DNA from: Sapria himalayana
Lineage: Eukaryota > Streptophyta > Magnoliopsida > Malpighiales > Rafflesiaceae
Direction of reading: 5' to 3'
Assembly: GCA_029783825.1 (NCBI GenBank)
Contig: JAREIK010002263.1
Coordinates: forward strand, 187,795 to 251,794
Length of the DNA stretch: 64,000 nucleotides
Shown in pieces: positions 13,318 to 26,500 of the stretch (position 1 is its first letter; each line of letters begins with the position of its first letter). The translations under genes and the position numbers were made by a program. The notes below the pieces were generated by a model. The model ran no database searches and was not told the origin of the DNA. It saw only the letters and a list, made by a program, of their open reading frames with translations.

Positions 13318-14123
13318 ATACTTATGCACCACACACACATAGCGACGGACCACAACACACATGTGCACATATTCTTGTCCATTTTGGTGTAGCATTTAGA
13401 GGGACCAGCATGTCCTGGAAGTAGCCAGAAGTATGGGCCACCAGCTTGTAGAGTGCACCTCTCGCAAGCTGGGATGATAACATTCAGACAACTGATGAGA
13501 CCGAGCAAAGTGGTCGGGAGTAAACCCAGGAGTAGCTAGGAGTGGGTCCCACTAGCCCTATCAGGTAGCATAGAGGGCCATCCAACAGTCGCCTAACAGG
13601 AGTAGCGGATAATCCATGATTAATTAGAGAGTCGAAAAAATCCGAAGCATCACCAAGCAGGGCCAGTAAGCAATGGAGTCCAAACGAGCCACATGGGAGC
13701 GAAAATTCAAACTTGTAGTTTATGTTTGTAGTATTATTTGTATTTTGGACTTTGTATGAACCATGTACTTGAAAAGATGGATCATGACATACTCACACAC
13801 ACAATGTTGTCTATTCTCTATGTAGCATGCTATGAGGGCAACTGGACCCATTAGTATCTCTATGTGGGGCCCACTAATGCATTTTGTAAATACACATTTG
13901 GCGATGCTACACTCACCGGAGCAGAAGATCGATCTTTATAGCATTTTGTAATTTTACTTGTATTCTAGCTTGGTTGTACGCGTAGATAATTAGACTTTCA
14001 TATGGATCTCATCACACATACACACCGATGTATGCATATTTTTTGATATTTTGTTGGTGCAACATATAGCCACTTCTTGGAACTCGAGGATGAAGCATTC
14101 TAACCAAAGAGATACTCTTTTGA

Positions 14124-14487
14124 GGATCATTGGATCAAAATAATGTGGAATTCAGAGATGAGAATGAATTGACAAAGTGCCATAGATATAGACTTGTTGA
14201 TTTCTGGGTATTCAGTTTTACATGTATTTTATTGCATAGCAATGACATAGGCAAACGCTTGATGCTGCATGTCACACACATGCACAATCTTATATTTGCA
14301 TAGTTTTAATATTGTGCATCATTCAGGTTCCTCGAAAAGGCTTGGACAAATCCTAATGGAAAGGACGTTGTGTGCATAATGACTCACTACCAACTCTGAA
14401 GTCCGAGAATGCCAGGTGATTTTAGTTGTATTAGTATGCTTGGAATTATTAGGCATTATGTTTTTTATGTATTTTATGCATAGAATC
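14124..14487 (+). pseudogene. 3' end of an unidentified plant gene (three exon remnants), copy 1
   Basis: An open exon at 14124-14207 reads through ENELTKCHRYRLVDFW and stops at a GT. A 119-bp intron (14208-14326) ends ATTCAG. The next exon, 14327-14415, starts VPRKGLDK, but a TAA falls after that word and one base is missing compared with copy 2. It ends in CAG before GT. A last acceptor (GCATAG, ending at 14483) leads to a stop within three codons, followed by a likely 3' UTR with AATAAA at 14568-14573. Upstream of 14124 the frame shifts relative to the exon start near 14080. I do not recognise the protein family. Intron spacing and splice sites are the same in copy 2, so the structure was inherited. 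Confidence 0.5.
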
Positions 14488-14607
14488 ATTAAGGTGCTTA
14501 GAATTTGGTGGGCTGGCCTAAATTATTAAGCTTTTTAGTCACTTGTAAGTTGTGTGCCTAAATGATAAATAAAGTGTGTATTTTCCAAAAAAAAAACAAA
14601 AAAAAAT

Positions 14608-14680
14608 CATAAACCCTAAACTTTAAATCCTAAACCTTAAACCATAAACTATAACCCTAATCCATAAACCCTAAATTATA
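14608..14680 (+). repeat. Degenerate telomere-like tract (CCCTAAA-related), copy 1
   Basis: A run of ATAAACCCTAAAC-type words mixes exact CCCTAAA heptamers with one-base variants (CCTAAAC, ACCTTAAACC, AACCCTAATCC). An A-rich run (14587-14606) precedes it. The array monomers carry a different, sparser CTAAA ladder, so this tract is a separate feature of the insertion. Confidence 0.7.
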
Positions 14681-14784
14681 AATATCATGTTTTTCACTTT
14701 TATAATCAAATGACTAAGTGTTAAATTTAAATTGAAATTCACAACATTTAGGAATGTCACCGATTTATCTTTTTGTATATGTAA

Positions 14785-15240
14785 CACAAAGTCATGACTC
14801 AAGGGGTGAGTTATGGATTCAGTCTCTTTCTTGCTATAGATTATTGTAGCATTAGCAATGGTCATGATTGTATATTTTGTCTCTAGAACACAAAATCATA
14901 TCGATGAGAATATGCCATAACTTGTGTCTCACTGTTGAACATATTGTTATGGCACTAAGAATGATCATGAATACATATTTAATCACTATAATACTAGGTA
15001 ACAGTTTTGGATATGACCATAGCTTGTGCATTTTATCTTTATATTGCAAAGTCATTGCACTAGGAATGATTGTAACTTTGGACATTCCTCAAGAGCAAAA
15101 GTCATGACCCTAGAAATAGTTAAAGCTTGAGTACTACTCTTTATAACTTTCTATAGCTAAAATTCTTGGGATTGGAATATCACTATGGCTTTTTTCTTTG
15201 ATTTGTGACCTCAAGTGTCAATATGCAAGACTAATATTTA
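14785..15240. repeat. Degenerate ~52-bp tandem words
   Basis: Related words of the form AAAGTCATGACYCTAGGAATGAT.AT..CTTGTG recur about every 52 bp (near 14788, 14840, 14893, 14945, 14997, 15048, 15099 and 15152). They look like an old, heavily diverged minisatellite. Open frames here on both strands are by-products: they differ between the two copies and resemble no family I know. Confidence 0.4.
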
Positions 15241-15784
15241 GAGCAATGATTAAAACCTTTTATATGTTTGAATATGATTCATTTACACCTTTTTGGGTAT
15301 TGTGAGCTTGTATACATAACTCATTTAATATAAAAAGAAAGAAATGATACTTTTCATATCCATGAGGATATAAAAAAAGGCTTAGACATGCCAATAAAAT
15401 ATATTTTTTGATTCTTGATTGAAAGAGAGCCCATACTTCTTGCCCTGCTTAAACTGCCATGGGGCTAGTTTGTTCTAATAGGCTACAAGGTGGTTATTTT
15501 TTTAGAGGTGAACTATGTTTTAAAAAATTGCTTTGAGTGTGTGAATGAGAGATATTTTAGAAGAAATTACAATAATCAATATAAAGAGCATCCTCAACAA
15601 CTAGCTATTTCAACAGATAGGGGTACAACATTAGTTTAGTCTGTTAGCGCACATGAGTCAAATTACGTTTGATAGCCCGATGATTCAACATCAAATATGA
15701 TGACATAATAGAGATAAAGTAAAAGCTCATATTATTTTGGTTAGAGCTTTAGCAATCATTCTAGAGTTGAGAGATGACCAAAAT

Positions 15785-18700
15785 AAATTATTTTAATTAT
15801 TCAGTATAATTTTAATTATTTATCAGTTTATTTTTATAGAAATATTAATTACAAAATAAATTATTAGTGAGACAGATCTAATTTAAATTAAACTGGTATA
15901 TCCTAAAAAATAAAGAATAAATCTCATTTTTTTTATTTTAATTTTATATATTCAAATTTAATTATTTATTTGTTTATTTTTATATATATATTAATTACAA
16001 AATAAATTATGAGTACACAAATATAATTTATATAAATTATTTTTCATCAAAATAATATAGATAAACTTTTTATAAAAAAAAAATTTCAAAACAAAAAATT
16101 ATTATATAGTAATATATTTTGCTTTGCTTCTGAATCATTTTAGGTTTTGTAATTATATTATAAATGATATCTATCTTATTAATAATAGAATTTTAATTTA
16201 TTTTTTCATTATTATTAAAATATTTATCAATAAAATAGTCTATATTGAATTTATATGATATATAAATAAAATGATTATTATAACTAAATATTGAATTCAC
16301 TTTTGAAAAAAATTTAAACATTATTATATTTTCTAAGGTTATAACCTTTGAAAATATCAAAAAATAAAAAAAATAAATTTTTTGTTTTTTTATTTTTTAA
16401 ATAAAACCTATAAACTACTAAATGTATACCCAGTTAAATATGTAAACTCCTATACCCCGTAATGCCTAAATACAATAACCATTAAACTGATATATAATAC
16501 ATAATAAATAATAAATCTAATTTTTATTTCTATTTATTATAATTTTTAATATTCATTTTAATTATTTATTAGTTTATTTTTATAGAAATATTTATTACAA
16601 AATAAATTATGAGTGCGATAGATCAAATTTAAATTAGACTGGTATACCCAAATAATAAAGTTTAAATCTCAATAATTTTTTTCATTATAATTGTAAATAT
16701 TCATTTTAATTATTTATTTGTTTATTTTTATATAAATATTAATTAAAAAATAAATTATGAGTTAGAAAAATATAATTTATATAAATTAACTTTCATCAAA
16801 AAAATATGAAGAAACTTTTTTTAAAAAAATAAAATTCAAAACAACAAATTATTATATAGTAATATATTTTGATTTCTTTTGAATCATTTTAGGTTTTTTT
16901 ATTATATTTTAATTGATATCTATCTTATTAATAATAGATTATTAATTTATTTTTTGATCATTATTAGAATATTTATCAATAAAATTTTTTATATGGAATT
17001 TTTATGATATATAAATATAATGATTATTATAACTAAATATTGAACTCACTTTTGAAAAAAATTTAAAAATTATTATATTTTCAAAGGTTGTAACCATTGA
17101 AAATATCAAAAAATAATAAAAATTAATATTCTGTTATTTTAATTTATAAATAAATCTTATAAACCACTAAATGCATACACAGTAAAATCAGAAAACTCCT
17201 AAGGCCCGTAATTCCTAAATATATAAACCATTAAACCATTATATGCTACTTAATAATTAAGAAATTTAATTTTTATTTCAATTTATTATTATTTTAAATA
17301 TTCATTTTATTTATTTATTAGTTTATTTTTATAAAATATTTATTACAAAACAAATTATGAGTGCGAAAAATATAATTTAAATAATTTATTTTTAATCAAA
17401 AAAATATATACGCTTATAAAAGAAGTAAAAATTTAAAAATTAAAAATTATTATCCAGTAATATTTTTTACTTTAATTTTGAATCAAATTGGGTTTTGTAA
17501 ATATTTTTTAATTAATATCCATCTTATTATTAATAGTTTATTAATTTAATTTTTGATCATTATTATAAAATCTATCAATAAAATATTTATATTGAATTTA
17601 TATGATATATAATTATTAAAATTATTATAACTAAATATTGTATTCACATTTCAAAAAATTTTAAATATTATTATATTTTCAAAGGTCATAACCTATGAAA
17701 ATGAGAAAAAATTACCAATTTTTTTTATTATTTTATTGTTTTAATAAAACCTATAAACCACTAAATGTCTAAAAACATAAATCGCTAAACTTTTAAACGA
17801 CAAAACTTCTAAATACTTAAACTATTAAATTGATATACATTAAGTATAATTTTAAATTTTTATTTTTAATTATTTATCGGTTTATTTTTATAGAAATATT
17901 AATTACAAAATAAATTATTTGTGTGAAAAATCTATTTTAAATAATTTTTTTTTATCAAAAAATATATATATGCTTATAAAAAAAGGCAAATTTTTAAAAA
18001 CAAAAATTTATTATTTTGTAATATATTTTATTTTAATTTTGAATCATTTTAGTTTTTGCAATTATATTTTAATTTATATCATACTTATTAATAATAGGTT
18101 ATTAATTTCTTATTGATTATTATTATAATATCTTTTAATAAAATTATTTATATAGAGTTTACGTTATATAAAATTATTAAGAATATTATAACTAAATATT
18201 ATATTAACATTTAAATAAAATTAAGAATTATTATATTTTCAAAGGTTATAACCTTCAAAAATTAAAAAAAAATTTAAAAATTTAATTTTTTATTTTGTCA
18301 TTCGTTAAATAAAAACTACAAATCACTAAAGTCCTAAACACTTAAATCACTTAACCTCAAAACACCTAAATACTTAAACCATTAAACTAGTATATGTCGA
18401 ATAATAAATATTAAATCTCAATTTTATTTGTATTCATTATAATTTTAAATATTCATTTTAATTATTTATTAGTTTATTTTTATAGAATTATAAATTAAAA
18501 ATAAATTATGAGGAAGAAAAATATAATTTAAATAATTTACTTTTAATAACAAAGAATATAAACTTATAAAAAGAAGCAAAACATCAAAAAAGTTATTAAT
18601 TAATATTATAATTTACTTTGATTTTGAATAAATTTACGTTTTGCAAATATTTTTTAATAAATATCTATCTTATTAATAATAGTTTATTAATTTATTTTTT

Positions 18701-21700
18701 GATCATTAATAAATATCTATCAATATAATTGTTTATATTGAATAAACATGATATATAATTATTAAGATTATCATAACTAAATATAGTCTTCACATATAAA
18801 AAAAATTTAAAAATTATTATATTTTCAAAGGTTATTAACTTCAAAAATGAGAAAAAATAACAAAAATAAATTTTTTGTTATATCATTATTTAAATAAAAC
18901 ATATAAACCTTTAAATGCCTAAATACATAAATCTCAAAACTCCTAAACACTGAAGCTCCTAAATACCTAAACATTTAAACTCATAAACCTTAAATATAAT
19001 TTAAATAATTTATAGAAATATTAATTACAAAATAAATTATGAGTGATACAAATATAATTTAAATAATATATTTTTCATCAAATAAATATATAAGCATATA
19101 AAATGATGCAAATACTAAAAAAAATTATTATTTAGTAATAAAATTTACTTTAATTTTGAATCATTTCAGGTTTTTTAATTATATTTTAATTTATATCTAT
19201 TATATTAATAATAGTTTATTAATTTATTTTTTGATAATTGATATAATATTTATAAATAAAATTGTTTATATTTATTTTATATTATATATAGTTATGATAA
19301 TTATTATTACTAAATATTATATTCACATTTTTAAAAAAGTTTTAAATTATTATATTTTCAAATGTTATGACATTTTAAATTATGAAAAAATATAAAAAAT
19401 AAATATTTTGTTATTTCATTGTTTAGATAAAAGCTATAAACCATTAAATGCCTAAATACTTAAATCAATAACTTTTAAATCTCGAAAACCCTAAATAGAT
19501 AAATTTTTTTAAACACATATAACCTAAATAATAAATAATAAATCTCATTTTTATTTTTTTCAATATAATTTTAAATATTCATTTTAATTATTTATATGTT
19601 TATTTTATATAATTATTAAATACAAAATAAAATATAAGTTAGAAAAATGTAATTTATATAAATTATTTTTCTACACAAAAATATATACAAACTTCTAAAA
19701 AAAATTAAAAACAAGAAATTTATATATAATAATATATTTTACCTTGTTTCTGAATTATTTTAGGTTTTGTAATTACATTTTAATTGATATCTATCTTATT
19801 AATAATAAATTATTAATTTTTTTTGATCATTATTATAATATTTATCAATAAAAATATTTATATTTAATTTATATGATATATAAATTTAATAATTATTATA
19901 ACTAAATATTGTATGCACTTTTGAAAAAAATTTTAAAATTATTATATTTTCAAAGATTATAACCTTTGAACATGTGAAAAAACAAAAAAAAATATTTTAT
20001 TTTTATTATTTCATTGTTTAAATAAAACCTATAAATCACTAAATAACTAAACACTTAAATCACTAAACTACAAAATTCCTGATACCCCTATATAGATAAT
20101 CATTTAAAAAGGTATCCCCTAAATAATAATTAATAAATATCATTTTTATTTGTTTTCATTTTAATTTAAAAAATTCATTTTGATTGTTTACTTTTTTATT
20201 TATATATATATATTAATTATAAAATAAATTATGAGTTAAAAATAAAATTTATAACAATTATTTTTCATCAAAAAATAGATAAGCTTATAAAAAGAATAAA
20301 AATTTAAAAACATATAATTATTATTAAGTAATATATTTTGCTTTGCTTTTGAATCATTTAGGTTTTGATATTATATTTTAAGTAATATTAATCTTATTCA
20401 TAATAGATTTTTAATTTATTTTTTGATAATTATTAGAATATCTATCAATAAAATTGTTTATATTGAATTCATATGATATATAATTATTATGATTATTATA
20501 AATAAATATTTATTCACTTTTGAAAAAATTTAAAAAATTATTATATTTTCAAAGGTTATAAACTTTGAAAATATCAAAAAATAATAAAAATAATTTTTTT
20601 GTTATTTTTTTTCTTAAATAAAACCTATAAACTGCTAAATTCATACATAGTTAAATCAGTAAACTTCTAAACCCCATAATGCCTAAATACATAAACCATT
20701 AAACTGCTATATACTACATAATAATTAATAAATCTAGTTTTTATTTCTATTTATTATAATTTTAAATATTCATTTTAATTATTTATTAGTTTATTTATAA
20801 TGAAATATTTATTACAAAATAAAGTATGAGTGCGACAAATATAATTTAATTATTTATTTTTTAAAAAAATATACGGTTCTAAAAGAAGTAAAAATTTAAA
20901 AATTAAAAATTATTAACCTAGTAATATATTTTACTTTAATTTTGAATAAATTTGGGTTTTGTAAATATTTTTTAATTAATATCTATCTTTTTATTAATAG
21001 TTTATTAATTTAATTTTTGATCATTATAATATTATCTATCAATAAAATTGTTTATATTGAATTTATATAATATATAATTATTAATAATATTAAAACTAAA
21101 TATTGTATTCACATTTCAAAAAATTATAAAAATTATTATATTTTCAAAGGTTATAACCTATGAAAATGATAATAAATTATAGAAAATTTATTTGTTATTT
21201 TATTTTTTTATAAAAAACCTATTAACCACTAAAAGCCTAAAAACATAAATCGCTAAACTCATAACGACAAAACCTCTAAATACTTAAACTATTAAACTGG
21301 TATACAATAATAATAAATCTTAAATCTCATTTTAATTTTTATTCAGTATAATTTTAAATTTTTATTTTAATTATTTATCAGTTTATTTTTATAGAAATAT
21401 TAATTACAAAATAAATTATTAGTGAGACGGATCTAATTTAAATTAAAACGGCATCCCTAAATAATAAATAATAAATCTCATTTTTTTTATTATAATTTTA
21501 AATATTCATTTTAATTATTTATTTGTTTATTTATATATAAAAAATAATTACAAAATAAATTATGAGTTAGACAAATATAATTTATATAAATTATATTTCA
21601 TTAAAAAAATATAGATAAACTTATTAAAAGAAGAAAAAATTCAAAAAAAAATTATTATATAGTAATATATTTCTTTGCTTCTGAATCATTTTAAGTTTTG

Positions 21701-22016
21701 TAATTATATTTTAATTAATATCTATCTTATTATTAATAGATTATTAATTTTTTTTTTGATTATTATTAGAATATTTACCAATAAAATTGTTTATATTGAA
21801 TTTATATAATATATTAATACAATGATTAGTATAACTAAATATTGTATTCACATTTGAAAAAAATTTAAAAATTATTATATTTTCAAAGGTTATAACCTTT
21901 GAAAATATAAAAAAATAATAAAAATAAATTTTTTGTTATTTTATTTTTTAAATAAAACCTAAAAACCACTAAAAACCACTAAATATTTTATTTTTTGTTA
22001 TTTTATATTGAATTTA
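15785..22016 (+). repeat. AT-rich ~600-bp satellite array, block 3 (contains A-B-C-D-E-F-G series)
   Basis: About ten monomers with dyads near 16333, 17082, 17680, 18240, 18825, 19355, 19948, 20548, 21143 and 21884. From about 17830 the subtypes follow the same order as 3000-7282, monomer by monomer, including type C (near 19105) and the shared D words 'gatacccctatatagat' (20089). The last 60 bp before hAT copy 2 are rearranged ('aaccactaaa' twice, then filler). Short Ile/Tyr/Asn-rich open frames here are read-through of the AT-rich body, not genes. Confidence 0.9.
21875..21910. repeat. Perfect 36-bp palindrome at the monomer dyad
   Basis: The same 36 symmetric bases as at 2233-2268 (core CAAAGGTTATAACCTTTG at 21884-21901, with TTATATTTT/AAAATATAA arms). 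Most other monomers carry shorter perfect arms. Confidence 0.9.
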
Positions 22017-23595
22017 TAGGGGTGCTCATGGGATGGGACGGGATGGAGATTACAAATCTCAAGTTACTTCCCACAGTTCGGAGATGTTTTTTGAAGATCT
22101 AGACGCATCCCATAGGTTGAAAATATCAGGACAGGATGGGATGGACATCGGGGATTTTGGGTAGGATAAAATGGTTCCGGGACGAAACGGAATTCAGACA
22201 TTTTTTTACAATTTATTTTCTTCAAACTGGCCAAGTTAGTTCATGTCGAAACCTTTTGTTGTACCATTTATCATTCCTTAGTTATGTATCTTTCAAACTC
22301 AAATTGGGATAAGTTTGTTTTGACAAATAGGCTGAATACCACAAACGAGTTCCATTACCTTGTCAAAAGTTTTGATACGCAGAAAAGGATAGAAATGTTA
22401 AATAGAACGGGACCGATTTGTGTGCTTAAATTGGTTCTTTGTTTTTTCACAAGTTGGCTTCGTTCAGCCGAGTGAAAGTTAATAATAATAGCAATACTAT
22501 ATTTTTTAAACAATTACTTAAAATATCAAGGAATAGCTAAAGTTGACCACAAACATTGGTAGCAGCAATTACAACTTAAGTAATTGGTAAAATTAGAGAG
22601 CTTAATATAACAAAAAAAATACAACTAATAACAACCATGATAATAATCATTTCAAAGGTCCGTCCCATAACAGCAACGAAGATCCAAATCCAATAAATTA
22701 TCTCTTTTACAACTCCTCCCTTTTCTTCCTCCACTGTAGACGGACAACCAAAGATTAAAACGTGTTAATCATATAGACATTAATTTTTGTAAGATGAAAG
22801 AGTAATAAAAAAACAAAATATAACCTTATAAAATTTAATACACCCATTCAAATTTAGTTGGCCAACTATAGTTGAAAAAATATTTGGATCTTGTGACCCC
22901 TCTGAAAATTGTAATTGAACCATATTTTTATTAAATTGAATGAATAAAATAAGTAAAAGTGAAATTAAAATTTACAAGATTTGTATACTAACCTAATTCA
23001 TTATCATCAAGGTCTTGAACTAATTCTTCAATTTCAATAGGTTTGTTTGAGCTTCTCAACCAATCTTGTAGACATATGAGAACTTCAGCTGTAATAGGTG
23101 TTAAAGAACTCCTAAATTTATCTAAAGTTCCCCACCCCCCCCCCCATTGCTAAATGTAGATTCGTAGGCCATAGTAGATGCTTGGATAGCAAATACATCC
23201 CTTGCTACATTTTCCAAAGAAGGATACCTAACCTCATTTACCTTCCACCAGTATAGAAGATCAAAATCAATTCTATTTTATTCAAGTTTGTCCTCCAAGT
23301 ACCTATCCAACTCTTGCAAAGCTGCAACTTCTTGTTCTTTCTCCAATTCAACAAAAAAATCATTAACATAAGTATCACTACCATCAAATAAATCATCATT
23401 TTTCTTCAACACAGTAGAAGAGAAATCATCTTCTTTTGATTCATCTTCATTTAAATCTTTATAATCATCCATCATCACATTTAAAGCATTTATAACATTT
23501 TTCACCAAATTTTTAGCCAATTCCTCTCCAAAATGCTAAGCGTACTTAACCTTGAGATATTTGAGCTTATATCTAAGATCCAACACTATTGCCAT
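22017..23595 (-). mobile_element. hAT transposon copy 2, truncated (3' part only)
   Basis: The end TAGGGGTGCTCATGGGATGG is present, but the element stops near 23595 inside the transposase, where satellite resumes ('ataaaaataaatttttt'). About 2.1 kb, including the N-terminal half of the transposase and the other terminus, is missing. The left flank is rearranged and not the usual CTAAATGC, so no target duplication can be tested. Deletion by recombination between element and array is the simplest reading. Confidence 0.88.
22836..23594 (-). pseudogene. hAT transposase pseudogene (copy 2), C-terminal part with dimerisation domain
   Basis: The minus strand is open over 23278-23520 and ends ELDRYLEDKLE. 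A single AAA-to-TAA change then stops it. Beyond the stop the same frame continues DFDLLYWWKVNEVRYPSL and VARDVFAIQ, then STMAYESTFS, the hallmark hAT C-terminal dimerisation segment. A run of C (C4-A-C11, 23130-23145) replaces the sequence coding the STGGRTLDKF loop seen in other copies. DWLRSSNKPIEIEELVQDL and the intron donor near 22990 follow. This is the best-preserved copy of this domain in the window, although the element has lost its other half. Confidence 0.88.
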
Positions 23596-26500
23596 AAAAA
23601 TAAATTTTTTGTTATTTTTTTTCTTAAATAAAACCTATAAACCTCTAAATTCATACACAGTTAAATCAGTAAACTTCCTTAACCCCATAATGCCTAAATA
23701 CATAAACCATTAAAGTGCTATATACTACATAATAATTAATAAATCTAGTTTTTATTTTTATTTATTATAATTTTAAATATTCATTTTAATTATTTATTTG
23801 TTTATTTTTATTTAAATATTTATTACAAAATAAAGTATGAGTGCGACAAATATAATTTAATTAATTTATTTTTAATAAAAAAAAATATATGGTTCTAAAA
23901 GAAGTAAAAATTTAAAAATTAAAAATTATTATCCAGTAATATATTTTACTTTAATTTTGAATCAATTTGGGTTTTGAAAATATTTTTTAATTAATATCAA
24001 TCTTTTTATTAATAGTTTATTATTTTAAAATTTGATCATTATTATATTATCTATCAATAAAATTGTTTATATTGAATTTATATGATATATAATTATTAAT
24101 ATTATTATAACTAAATATTATATTCACATTTCAAAAAATTTTAAATATTATTATATTTTCAAAGGTTATACCCTATGAAAATGAGAAAAAATTACAAATT
24201 TTTTTTGTTATTTTATTGTTTAAATAAAACCTATAAACCACTAAATGCCTAAAAACATAAATTGCTAAATTCCTAAACGAAAAAACTATTAAATACTTAA
24301 ACTATTAAAAAGGTGTACATTAATAAAAAACCATAAGTACTCAATTTAATTTTTATTAAGTATAATTTTAAATTTTTATTTTAATTATTTATCAGTTTAT
24401 TTTTATAGAAATATTAATTACAAAATAAATTATTAGTGAGACAGATCTAATTTAAATAATTTATTTTTCATCAAAAAAATATATATCCTTATAAAAAGAG
24501 GCAATATTTTAAAAACAAAAATCTATTATTTAGTAATATATTTTATTTTTATTTTGAATCATTTTATATTTTGCTATTATATTTTAATTTATATGATTCT
24601 TATCAATAATAGTTTATTAATTTTTTATTGATCATTATTATAATATCTATTAATAAAATTATTTATATTGAGTTTACATTATATATAATTATTAAGATTA
24701 TTATTACTGAATATTATATTCACATTTAAAAAAAATTAAAAATTATTATAATTTCAAAGGTTATAACCTTCAAAAATTAAAAAGAAATCAAAAAATTAAT
24801 TTTTTATTTTTTCATTCTTTAAATAAAAACTATAAATCACTAAAGGCCTAAACACTTAAATAACTAAACCCCAAAAACCAAAATACTTAAATCATTAAAC
24901 TAGTATATCCCGAATAATAAATAATAAATCTCTAATTTATTTGTATTCATTATAATTTTTAATATTCATTTTTATTATTTATTTGTTTATTTTTATAGGA
25001 TAATAAATTAAAAATTAATTATGAGGAACACAAATATAATTTAAATAATTTACTTTTAATAACAAAAAATATAAACTTATAAAAAGAAGCAAAACATCAA
25101 AGAAAGAATTATTTTGTAATATATTTTACTTTGATTTTGAATAAATTTACGTTTTGCTAATATATTTAAAATAATATCTATCTTATTAATAATAGTTTAT
25201 TAATTTATTTTTTGATCATTAATATATTATATTTCAATATAATTGTTTATATTGAATTTACATGATTTACTATTATTAAGATTATCATAACTAAATATAG
25301 TATTCACATATAAAAAAAATTTAAAAATTTTTATATTTTCAAAGGTTATAAACTTCAAAAATGTGAAAAAATAACAAAAATAAATTTTTTGTTATATCAT
25401 AGTTTAAATACAAGTTATAAACCATTAAATGCCTAAATACATAAATATCTATACACCTAAACCCCGAAGGCCCTAAATACTCAAACATTTAAACTCGTAA
25501 ACTTTAAATATAATTTAAATAATTTATAGAAATATTAATTACAAAATAAATTATGAGTGATACAAATATAAATCAAGTAATATATTTTTCATCAAAAAAA
25601 CATATAAGCTTATTATATGATGCAAAAACTAAAAAAAGAATATTATTTAGTAATAAATTTTACTTTGATTTTGAATCATTTTAGGTTTTTTAATTATATT
25701 TTAATTTATATCTATCATATTAATAATAGTTTATTAATTTATTTTTTGATAATTGATATAATATATATCAATAAAATTGTTTATATTTAGTTTATATTAT
25801 ATATAGTTATAATATTTATTATTACTAAATATTGTATTCACATTTTTAAAAAATTTTAAAATTATTATATTTTCAAATGTTATAACCTTTGAAAATTTGA
25901 AAAAATATCAAAAAAATTTTTTTTGTTATTTCATTATTTGAATAAAACCTATAAACCATTAAATGCCTAAATACATAAATCAATAACTTCTAAATCTCGA
26001 AAACACTAAATAGATAAATTTATTAAACATGTATATCCTAAATAATAAATAATAAATAATAAATAATAAATCTAATTTTTATTTTTTTCTTTATAATTTT
26101 AAATATTCATTTTAATTATTTATTTGTTTATTTTTATATAAATATTAATTACAAAATAAATTATAAGTTATAAAAATATAATATATATAAATTATTTTTT
26201 TAATGAAAAATTTAGATAAACTTTATAAAAGTAGAAAAAAATTAAAAACAAAAAATATTATATAGTAATATATTTTGCTTTGTTTCTGAATCATTTTAGT
26301 TTTTGTAATTATATTTTAATTGATATCTAACTTATTAATAATAGATTATTAATTTATTTTTTGATCATATTCGAATATTTATCAATAAAAATGTTTATAT
26401 TGAATTTATATGATATATAAATTTAATAATTATTATAACTAAATATTGTATTCAATTTTGAAAAAAGTTTTAAAATATTTATATTTTCAAAGATTGTAAC

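Larger units (their letters stand above)
13318..15784. mobile_element. Composite non-satellite insertion, copy 1 (gene 3' end + telomere-like tract + degenerate minisatellite)
   Basis: About 2.47 kb of clearly less AT-rich DNA interrupts a monomer after 'aaaccctgata'; satellite resumes at 'ttattttaattattcag'. It has three parts. Region 13318-14600 looks like genomic DNA of the 3' end of a gene, with splice sites and AATAAA. Region 14608-14680 is degenerate telomere-like DNA. Region 14690-15784 carries loosely repeated words about 52 bp apart. I found no terminal inverted repeats, no LTR structure and no convincing target duplication, and about 80 bp of monomer seem to be missing at the junction. 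Capture by an unseen element or end-joining filler are both possible. A second copy lies at 31991-34459. Confidence 0.6.

Noticed and set aside
13318..14606. Processed retrocopy (AATAAA followed by an A-run)
   Set aside because: A 119-bp intron with matching splice sites is retained in both copies and no flanking target duplication is visible, so a spliced-mRNA origin does not fit.
14852..15107. Overlapping ORFs on both strands in the composite insertion
   Set aside because: They overlie degenerate 52-bp words, are not kept in the second copy, and show no recognisable domain.
13318..15784. LTR retrotransposon, Helitron or MULE structure for the composite insertion
   Set aside because: I looked for direct or inverted terminal repeats, TG...CA ends with duplications, and a Helitron-like CTRR hairpin end, and found none convincing.
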